Under the pieces are notes generated by a model. It made no database searches. It had not been told where the DNA came from and saw nothing but the letters and a program-made list of their open reading frames with translations. A program made the position numbers and the translations under genes. A stretch of DNA of 12,407 bases from Bacteroidales bacterium (GTDB taxonomy: Bacteria > Bacteroidota > Bacteroidia > Bacteroidales > UBA4417): NCBI GenBank assembly GCA_025350385.1, contig JANXXZ010000267.1:1-12407 (forward strand), written 5' to 3'. This document shows, in pieces, positions 1 through 5,969 of this stretch. The first letter of the stretch is position 1, and each line of letters starts with the position of its first letter.

Positions 1-323
1 CAACGGCCCATGCCGAGATCGTGGCCATTCGGGAAGCATGCACGGCTCTGAATACTTTCGACCTGAGCGGCTGCGAAATATACGCCAGTTGTGAGCCATG
101 CCCCATGTGCCTTGGCGCTGTAATGTGGGCACGAATCGGTAAATTATATTTTGCCGCCGGCAGGGTTGATGCTTCACGGGCAGGTTTTGACGATGAGCTG
201 TTTTACAGTGAATTGAAACTTCCCGCTAACGAACGTCAGTTACCTGCAGAACAACTTATGCAGGTTGAAGCTGTTGCTATATTTGATCTATGGAATGAAA
301 CGCAGTATAAGGTAAGGTATTGA
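1..323 (+). CDS. Guanine deaminase-like nucleoside deaminase, 5' truncated
   Basis: This is the C-terminal two thirds of a zinc-dependent cytidine-deaminase-fold enzyme. The reading frame is open from base 3 and already contains the catalytic HAE motif (codons at 9-17), so the gene starts before the window and the GTG at 21 is an internal valine. The second zinc site is PCPMC, with cysteines at 99-101 and 108-110. The segments LGAVMWAR and AGFDDELFYSEL, plus a C-terminal F-x-x-W and a final aromatic tail, resemble Bacillus GuaD-type guanine deaminase (guanine to xanthine plus ammonia, purine salvage, cytoplasmic) more than TadA, the tRNA adenosine deaminase of the same superfamily. I judge GuaD-like more likely, but substrate cannot be proved from this fragment. 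It ends in TGA at 321-323 and converges on the radical SAM gene 83 bases downstream. Confidence 0.85.
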   Translation, partial: TAHAEIVAIREACTALNTFDLSGCEIYASCEPCPMCLGAVMWARIGKLYFAAGRVDASRAGFDDELFYSELKLPANERQLPAEQLMQVEAVAIFDLWNETQYKVRY

Positions 324-367
324 GGGCTGGAGGGTTGCAAGTTTAAAAAGCTTAAATCTGATCTAAG

Positions 368-409
368 TTATTGGTTATTAGTTATCAATAAATCCGAAAT
401 CAAAAATCA
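368..409. repeat. Short degenerate 7-base periodic array in convergent spacer
   Basis: Six successive 7-base units can be read from 368. The first three begin TTAT (TTATTGG, TTATTAG, TTATCAA), and the last two end AAATCA. The final unit contains the stop codon of the radical SAM gene (TCA at 407-409 on the + strand). The rest of the 324-406 spacer shows no convincing terminator hairpin. The array is short and A/T-rich, so chance periodicity is possible, but it matches clearer heptad arrays elsewhere in the window. Confidence 0.4.
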
Positions 410-1387
410 CTTCTCAAAAGGATGTTCTTCCCCGAAATCAGGACGATAGGTAGAATGACTTTCCAACGCTTGCACCCATCCTTTATAAAAACCAAGACGA
501 TCCATTTCTTTGACAACGACATCGTATTCTTTCCGGGTGAGTGTCCGGCCCAGGCTGGCATGTTGCGATACCGCCGGAGTGGGCCAGTATTGCGCCATGA
601 GCGACAAGCTTACGGATTCTGATAGCTCATAAGCCAGGAGTCGCAATACATCCAGGCTGTTCTGAACATTACCCGGAAGGATCAGGTGACGGATTATTAA
701 ACCGTTTTCAGCTTCTCCCTCCTCATCCAACCGGAGGGTTGAACCTTTCTGCCGGTACATTTCCCTCACAGCCAGCAACGCCTTTTCCGGGTAATTAGCT
801 GCAGATGAGAATTCCCTGGCAATTTTACGGTTGGCATATTTAAAATCCGGCAAATAAACATCAATATAACTTTCAAGCGACTTCAGCTGATCAGCATTAT
901 CATACCCATTTGAATTATAGACAAAAACCGGGTTTCGACCCATTAAGCGTAAAGCGTCAATAATGGTCTTAACATGGGGAATAACATGCGAAGGTGAAAC
1001 AAATCCGACTGCATGGCAACCCTTATCCAGATTCCGGCAAATTTCTATCAGCACTTCATTCAGCCGCATGCTTTTTTTCGGCAGATCACCCATTGAGCAA
1101 CTTATCTGCCAGTTCTGGCAATAGATGCAGGAAAGATTGCAGTTGCTGAAAAAGATATTACATATGCCATTCTTACCGCTTATAGCCGGTTCTTCTCCCC
1201 GGTGAATACAAATTGAACTGATAGGGTAGCCGGCATCGCTCACGCAGGTACCGGTTTTTCCTTCCAGGCGGTTCACTCCGCAATTGCGCGGGCAAATCCT
1301 GCATTCCGCAAGTTCTTTAAAATGCTGATCCTGGGTGTGCTGTAAAAAGGTATCCTTCAGGCTCACTTGTAAGTAATTGAGCCGCAA
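407..1387 (-). CDS. Radical SAM protein, PflX / PFL-activase-like family
   Basis: This is a 326-residue cytoplasmic Fe-S protein. The radical SAM motif CxxxCxxC is present as C83-NLS-C87-IY-C90 followed by QNW, as in pyruvate-formate-lyase-activating-enzyme relatives. The N-terminus carries a second cysteine set (C29, C32, C36, C48) in a CxxCPRxCGVNR...GxxGxC pattern typical of the PflX group (COG1313). Members cleave S-adenosylmethionine to form a 5'-deoxyadenosyl radical; the physiological substrate of PflX-type proteins is not established, and no glycyl-radical partner is visible nearby. The start is uncertain. The longest frame begins with TTG at 1387 and an in-frame stop lies just upstream (1400-1402). 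A GTG at 1366 would lose seven residues and sits better relative to a promoter-like TATTTTTG at 1385-1392. Confidence 0.88.
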   Translation of the reverse strand: MRLNYLQVSLKDTFLQHTQDQHFKELAECRICPRNCGVNRLEGKTGTCVSDAGYPISSICIHRGEEPAISGKNGICNIFFSNCNLSCIYCQNWQISCSMGDLPKKSMRLNEVLIEICRNLDKGCHAVGFVSPSHVIPHVKTIIDALRLMGRNPVFVYNSNGYDNADQLKSLESYIDVYLPDFKYANRKIAREFSSAANYPEKALLAVREMYRQKGSTLRLDEEGEAENGLIIRHLILPGNVQNSLDVLRLLAYELSESVSLSLMAQYWPTPAVSQHASLGRTLTRKEYDVVVKEMDRLGFYKGWVQALESHSTYRPDFGEEHPFEK

Positions 1388-1392
1388 AAATA
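1385..1392 (-). promoter_or_regulatory. Possible -7 promoter box of the radical SAM gene
   Basis: On the minus strand this reads TATTTTTG, a full match to the Bacteroidota -7 consensus TAnnTTTG. No good TTTG -33 box lies 19-21 bases upstream, so the match may be chance. It overlaps the TTG start at 1387; if real, transcription would begin after that codon and translation would use GTG at 1366. Confidence 0.22.
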
Positions 1393-1448
1393 GGTTATTT
1401 CAGTGGGAACAGGTCCTCAACAAATTTGCAGATCAAGAAAATATCTAA

Positions 1449-1483
1449 GTGAGGAGTTGTGAGTAAGGAGTCAGAAGTCGGGA
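1449..1483. repeat. 7-base tandem array, GT-initial units
   Basis: Five consecutive 7-base units each begin with GT and follow the rough consensus GTnAGGA (first two GTGAGGA and GTTGTGA). The array is in the spacer between two minus-strand genes. It is out of phase with, and of different composition from, the heptad array that begins 13 bases later. Confidence 0.6.
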
Positions 1484-1495
1484 TACCCTTTTAAT

Positions 1496-1558
1496 ATTCA
1501 CTATTCACTATTCATTTTTCACTTTTCAATTGTCAATTGTCAATTTTCAATTTTCAAC
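1496..1558. repeat. 7-base tandem array, nine units
   Basis: Nine uninterrupted 7-base units run through 63 bases and fit the consensus (A/T)(T/G)TCA(A/C)T. The array grades from ATTCACT copies at the left to TTTCAAT and TGTCAAT copies at the right. The two central TGTCAAT units are identical neighbours. There are no unique spacers, so it is not a CRISPR array. No start codon or conserved reading frame makes it look coding. Confidence 0.75.
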
Positions 1559-1559
1559 G

Positions 1560-1588
1560 CTTCTCCCCTTCCCCTTGTCTCCCGCTCC
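1560..1588. repeat. Pyrimidine-rich tract downstream of the 1624-2349 gene
   Basis: This is a nearly pure C/T stretch (purine-rich in minus-strand RNA) directly following the heptad array. It contains CTCCCGCTC, also found in the pyrimidine-rich array near 11944-11975. Both tracts lie just past the stop codon of a minus-strand gene. No function can be assigned. Confidence 0.4.
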
Positions 1589-1623
1589 TAATAAGCAATA
1601 TCGTACTAAGAGCTTGAGATCTA

Positions 1624-2349
1624 TCACTCAAGCGAGTTATAATAAGCGACCATCCTTTTCAGATCTTCAGCCGTACGCACTTTATTGCCGGTCTTTTTCA
1701 GGTAATTATCCAGTTCTTCCTGGTGGTCGCCAACGGCATTAAGAGCGCTTTTCTTATTGCAAATAACTTTTTGTGCCGGGAGGTTGCCCTTCTTCAGGAA
1801 GAAACACTCGCTGATGAGGTACTTATTTTTGGGCTCCTCTTTGCCTTTTGTCTCCTCCGGAATGATATAGGAAACAGCCCGTCTCAGCAGCAGCTGTTGT
1901 TTCCCGGGAACAAGCAGTTCAAAATAGCCTTTCATCAATGTACCGCTGCCTTCATAAGGTCCATACACAAATGTCCGGTCATCGAATGTAATTGAAAACA
2001 ATTCACCCGGGGACGCAAAAGCCAGGGTATCAGAATCTTTAATGAACTGCATCTGGTCGGCATATACATTATACCGGAAAAGGTAATTTTCAATTGTTTT
2101 ACCACCCCTCAGGATCAATTTCCCCCCGGGCCAGTTTTCTCCCACGTAGATACTTCCCTCGACTCCTTCAAGTTCGTTTCCACCAAAATACAATCCTGAA
2201 CCAGCAACAATGGATGACGACAGGGCTGAAGAGGCGGTACCCTTCATCTCAGTCTGACTGCTGCCCGGAGCATTTTTCTGCTGTGCTATGCATATGTTTG
2301 TGCTGATTAAGATGGAAACTGCCGCAAAAACAAACTGCTTTGTTTTCAT
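1624..2349 (-). CDS. Secreted protein of unknown function
   Basis: This is a 241-residue protein with a Sec-type signal peptide: MKTK, then a hydrophobic run to about residue 22, and probable cleavage after CIA before QQ. After a Ser/Gly-rich linker (about 25-55) comes a beta-rich region with a GSIYVGENW segment and alternating aromatic strands. A more charged segment follows (about 160-185), and the C-terminus is helical and ends AEDLKRMVAYYNSLE. I recall similar secreted hypothetical proteins in Bacteroidota, but no function is known to me and no enzyme motif is visible. It is transcribed divergently from the glycosidase operon with 170 bases between the starts, so shared regulation is possible but unproven. 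The ATG at 2349 is supported by the signal peptide starting there. Confidence 0.8.
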   Translation of the reverse strand: MKTKQFVFAAVSILISTNICIAQQKNAPGSSQTEMKGTASSALSSSIVAGSGLYFGGNELEGVEGSIYVGENWPGGKLILRGGKTIENYLFRYNVYADQMQFIKDSDTLAFASPGELFSITFDDRTFVYGPYEGSGTLMKGYFELLVPGKQQLLLRRAVSYIIPEETKGKEEPKNKYLISECFFLKKGNLPAQKVICNKKSALNAVGDHQEELDNYLKKTGNKVRTAEDLKRMVAYYNSLE

Positions 2350-2374
2350 GACCTATATTTATTGGTTGATACTG

Positions 2375-2406
2375 TAAATATACTCAATTTATACCTATAA
2401 AACAAG
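2375..2406 (-). promoter_or_regulatory. Likely promoter of the 1624-2349 gene
   Basis: On the minus strand CTTG (2406-2403) is followed, after a 20-base spacer, by TATATTTA (2382-2375). This matches the Bacteroidota pattern TTTG-N19-20-TAnnTTTG except for one base in each box. The -7 box ends 26 bases before the ATG, giving a short leader. Confidence 0.38.
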
Positions 2407-2483
2407 TTAATATGATTTTATTATACTTTTAAGTTTCACAAAAAGCCGTTGTTCTTTCCCGGCGAAGCAACTGAAAATCATTG

Positions 2484-2491
2484 TAAATTCG
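2484..2491 (+). promoter_or_regulatory. Possible -7 box of the glycosidase operon
   Basis: TAAATTCG differs from TAnnTTTG at one position and ends 28 bases before the ATG at 2520. No TTTG -33 box is at the expected distance, so this is tentative. An alternative, TATATTCC, lies at 2495-2502. The region upstream to 2350 is A/T-rich and holds no clear operator or hairpin. Confidence 0.2.
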
Positions 2492-2519
2492 GCCTATATT
2501 CCTAAAACATCAATTTCCC

Positions 2520-5500
2520 ATGAACCGACTGTTAACCAGGCATTTAACCCTGCTGTTTATAAGTATAACCTTATCAATTGTATTGCTTTCGGACAGAGTC
2601 TATCCGCAGAAGCAAATCACAGTCGGATTCCTGGCAACTGAAACCGAGAAGCAGATCAGTGGTGAGAGGAAAGCAGCCTGGGAATTCCTGAAAAATTCCC
2701 CGGGAATACCTGCAGAATACCTAACTTTAAAACAAGCTACAAAAATTAGTGACGGATACGATCAATATTCAATCATCTGGTATCATCGCCCCGACTCAGG
2801 CAGCGTTTCAGATGTTGAATCCAATCCAAAACTGCTGGAATCGCTGAAAAAGTATGTAAATGAAGGAGGAAACCTGCTACTTACGCTGGATGCAATCCGC
2901 CTGCTTCCTCTGCTCGGAGTTGAGAACTCAGCCCCGGAAGCAAGGTATGTCCAGGCAACTGACCAGGGTTACGGCCGAAAACTCGGGTTTCACAGTTTCA
3001 GGGCTCACCCACTGTTCGAAGGCCTTTACGGCGGGGCAACCCTTTTTGCACCCGACAAGGATATGCCTGTGCGGCAAATGGGTTGGTTTGAAGGAATGAT
3101 TCCATCAGGCAGAACGGTAGCCGTGGATTGGGCATATATTAATATCCTGGAAAACACAAAGCTGGTTACCGAATATTCCCTTGGTAAAGGGAAAGTGCTT
3201 GCAATCGGTGCATACTTGCTTTTTGAACCTTTCAATTTCAACAGGGCCCAACTCGGCGTTTTTGCGGGGAATTGTTTCCGATACCTTACCGGCAGCCTGC
3301 AAGGCGATCAATATTACTGGGACTATGAAGCAAACCGGGTAATTCAGTTCCGTTCCGGTGCCGACTCAGTTCAGCCGGAGAATGCAACGGCCTGGCTGCC
3401 AGGCTCTGAACGAATTACCCTGAAGTCAAAATATGCCAGCCATAACCAATGGGATATTGCAGGAGAGCAAATCCTGCTTATGGGAAAGGAAAAAGGCGGA
3501 ATAGATGAAATATGGGCACACCCGTTCATGGCGTTACGCGATTACGAGGTTGGAATCCGGTTTTCATCATCCGACAGTATTTACTGGTTAAATGAGCAGC
3601 GCCCCGAAATTGAGATAAGGCCGGAATCTTTTACACGTATTTATCGTTTCCGTCGGGCGTATCTTACGGAAATAATCACCGGCCATCCCACCGAAGCCTC
3701 AGCCATAAACCATTACGAGCTGCGTAGCCTTTATCCTGCACAACTCATTGTAAAAATGAAAAGTAACCTGCGATTCATGTGGCCGTACTCTGAAAAAGTG
3801 ACCGGCCAGATCCAGTACGACTGGAATGAAGGGTTGAACAGTTTCATTTTCCAGGATAAAAGCAGCAGTTTTGTGACACTGGCAGGGAGTAACCGGAAAC
3901 CTTTACAGCATTCAGCAGGACAATATGAGAATTTTGCCCCGGTGGTAATTTCTCCCAATAGCGACCGTATGGTAAGGGCTGATTCTGTTTTTTACGGACT
4001 TCCAACGGATAAATTCAAGGTATCAGCGCTTATGGTCTTTGAATTGGGGTCCAATGACAACCTGGATGTGGTTCTGTCGGCTTCGGCCACCGGGATCCAG
4101 AATGCCGTTGATCACTATAAAACAGCCGTGAAAAAACCCATATCTGTTTACCTGGCTTCCATGCGATATAATAACAGCCTGTTTGACAAAAAACTGAGTA
4201 TTACTTCACCTTTGAAATCCTTTAACGAAGGCTTCCAATGGGCAATTGTCGGGACGGACCGGTTTTTTGTGAATACCCCGGGAATCGGGAGGTCGCTGGT
4301 AGCCGGATACTCAACCACTGATTTCGGCTGGGATGGCGGCCATAAAGTGAACGGAAGGCCCGGCTACGCCTGGTACTTTGGCCGCGACGGGGTCTGGAGC
4401 AGTTTTGCGGTGCTTGATTACGGGGATTTTGAAAAAGTAAAATCTGTACTGGAACTCTATTCCAACTACCAGGACATTTCCGGTAAGATCTACCACGAGC
4501 TCACCACTTCAGGGGTAGCACATTACGATGCGGCCGATGCAACACCCCTGTATATTGCACTTGCGGGTAAATACCTGCATCATACAGGTGATACAGTATT
4601 TATCCGGCAGCAATGGCCTTATATTCTAAAGGCGATCAACTACTGTTATTCCACGGATACCGATGGCGACCACCTTATTGAAAATACGCTGGTGGGTCAT
4701 GGCTGGGAAGAGGGAGGCGCTTTGTTCGGCACACACACAACTTTTTACCTTGCCTCCTGCTGGGCCGAAGCCCTGAACCAGGCTTCCTATATGGCTAAAG
4801 CCCTTGGATTAGTTGCAGAATTGCAGAAATATGCCCGGGATTACGGGGAAGTTCTGAAGATCATGAATACCGATTTTTGGAATCCTTCAACCAATTTCTT
4901 TTACCATGGCAAATACAAGAACGGAACTTACCATCCCGAACCGGATGTGATGGCTGCTGTTCCCTTGCTTTTTGACCAGGTAAGTGATTCGGCAAAATGG
5001 AATCCGGTTCTCCAGCGGCTGGCTTCCTGTAATTTCAGCACCGACTGGGGATTGCGGATACTGGGTGAAAACAGTTCATTCTTCAAGCCCGGCAGTTACC
5101 ACCAGGGAAGTGTGTGGCCGCTTTTTACAGGATGGACTTCCCTTGCCGAATATAAATATGGACGAAGCAGCGAAGGCTATTCGCATATGATGAACAACCT
5201 GCTGACATACCGGGGATGGTCACAGGGCTTCGTTCCGGAGGTCCTGCACGGAACGGAATATAAACCCTTCGGAGTATGCGCCCATCAATGCTGGAGTGAA
5301 ACCATGGTGCTGCAACCGGCTATTGAAGGAATGCTCGGATTGCAGCCCGATGCCATGGAAAACCGGTTAACGCTTTCGCCGCAGTTCCCAGCTGATTGGG
5401 ATACCGTTTCCGTTCAGAATATCAGGATTGCAGATCGCGGGATCAATCTTACCATGCATCAAACTGTTGAAAAATCGGTCTGGATACTCCGGACAGCAGC

Positions 5501-5957
5501 GGGAAGCAGCGGAAAAACGCAGGTCAGGCTGAACCTCTCCTACCCTGCCGGTACAAAAATCCACCGGGTCCTGATTAACGGGAAAGAAGCAGAACCTGAA
5601 TTGCTCATGTCAAGGCTTGGACTGAACCTGATTCTGGATGGAGAAGTGAAGGTTGAGATTTTTAAAAAGGGAGGAATCTGTGCATTGCCTGAACTCCGGG
5701 AAATAAAACCAGGGTATACATCCGAAGGTTCCAGGATCCTTTCCGAAGAGTTAAAAGGAAATAAGTACACCCTTAAACTCGATGGAAAAAGCGGATCAGA
5801 TGCCCGGTTCAGGATATTTTCACCTGATGGTATAGCTATGATTCCTGACAGTTGCACTCTCATTGCTCAGGATGGTTTGGTCTATACCTATGGGTTTCAA
5901 TTCCCGCCGACTAAAAGCAAATACATCACAGTTCCATTGACCTTTACCATCAAATAG
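2520..5957 (+). CDS. Exported glycosidase: amidotransferase-like domain plus GDE_C-like (alpha/alpha)6 domain
   Basis: This 1145-residue protein has an N-terminal hydrophobic export signal (residues 1 to about 29) without an obvious AxA cleavage site. Residues about 33-257 resemble a class I glutamine-amidotransferase or ThuA-like Rossmann domain (an IIWYHRP strand, then YVNEGGNLLLTLDA, then GKGKVLAIGAYL), but the nucleophile-elbow cysteine is absent, so it is probably non-catalytic. Residues about 262-560 are beta-rich. Residues about 565-950 look like an amylo-alpha-1,6-glucosidase (GDE_C) six-hairpin domain: AGY at 595-597, FGRDGVW with R622 and D623, GHGWEEGG with E730 and E731, YHQGSVWP at 860-867, and CWSE with E927. 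A beta-rich C-terminus follows. The family suggests hydrolysis of a terminal alpha-glycosidic bond, but the sugar is unknown. It is the first gene of the cluster, 12 bases before the next start. Confidence 0.82.
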   Translation: MNRLLTRHLTLLFISITLSIVLLSDRVYPQKQITVGFLATETEKQISGERKAAWEFLKNSPGIPAEYLTLKQATKISDGYDQYSIIWYHRPDSGSVSDVESNPKLLESLKKYVNEGGNLLLTLDAIRLLPLLGVENSAPEARYVQATDQGYGRKLGFHSFRAHPLFEGLYGGATLFAPDKDMPVRQMGWFEGMIPSGRTVAVDWAYINILENTKLVTEYSLGKGKVLAIGAYLLFEPFNFNRAQLGVFAGNCFRYLTGSLQGDQYYWDYEANRVIQFRSGADSVQPENATAWLPGSERITLKSKYASHNQWDIAGEQILLMGKEKGGIDEIWAHPFMALRDYEVGIRFSSSDSIYWLNEQRPEIEIRPESFTRIYRFRRAYLTEIITGHPTEASAINHYELRSLYPAQLIVKMKSNLRFMWPYSEKVTGQIQYDWNEGLNSFIFQDKSSSFVTLAGSNRKPLQHSAGQYENFAPVVISPNSDRMVRADSVFYGLPTDKFKVSALMVFELGSNDNLDVVLSASATGIQNAVDHYKTAVKKPISVYLASMRYNNSLFDKKLSITSPLKSFNEGFQWAIVGTDRFFVNTPGIGRSLVAGYSTTDFGWDGGHKVNGRPGYAWYFGRDGVWSSFAVLDYGDFEKVKSVLELYSNYQDISGKIYHELTTSGVAHYDAADATPLYIALAGKYLHHTGDTVFIRQQWPYILKAINYCYSTDTDGDHLIENTLVGHGWEEGGALFGTHTTFYLASCWAEALNQASYMAKALGLVAELQKYARDYGEVLKIMNTDFWNPSTNFFYHGKYKNGTYHPEPDVMAAVPLLFDQVSDSAKWNPVLQRLASCNFSTDWGLRILGENSSFFKPGSYHQGSVWPLFTGWTSLAEYKYGRSSEGYSHMMNNLLTYRGWSQGFVPEVLHGTEYKPFGVCAHQCWSETMVLQPAIEGMLGLQPDAMENRLTLSPQFPADWDTVSVQNIRIADRGINLTMHQTVEKSVWILRTAAGSSGKTQVRLNLSYPAGTKIHRVLINGKEAEPELLMSRLGLNLILDGEVKVEIFKKGGICALPELREIKPGYTSEGSRILSEELKGNKYTLKLDGKSGSDARFRIFSPDGIAMIPDSCTLIAQDGLVYTYGFQFPPTKSKYITVPLTFTIK

Positions 5958-5969
5958 CAAAGAATAATA

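Noticed and set aside
1..323. TadA tRNA adenosine deaminase as the identity of the first gene
   Set aside because: The AGFDDxxFYxEL segment and C-terminal F-x-x-W pattern fit GuaD-type enzymes better, though the missing N-terminus leaves some doubt.
1530..1742. 70-codon + strand open frame starting in the heptad array
   Set aside because: It starts in low-complexity repeat DNA, runs antisense into the 1624-2349 gene and has no protein-like character.
2424..2431. TACTTTTA as an alternative -7 box for the glycosidase operon
   Set aside because: It ends 88 bases before the start codon, lacks a -33 partner and lies in A/T-rich DNA where such matches are expected by chance.
2616..3290. Active glutamine amidotransferase in the N-terminus of the 1145-residue protein
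   Set aside because: No cysteine is present at the expected nucleophile turn and no catalytic triad pattern was found, so only fold similarity is claimed.
5540..5863. 107-codon minus-strand open frame near the end of the 1145-residue gene
   Set aside because: It is antisense to an intact coding region and its translation looks like a frame shadow with no motif.
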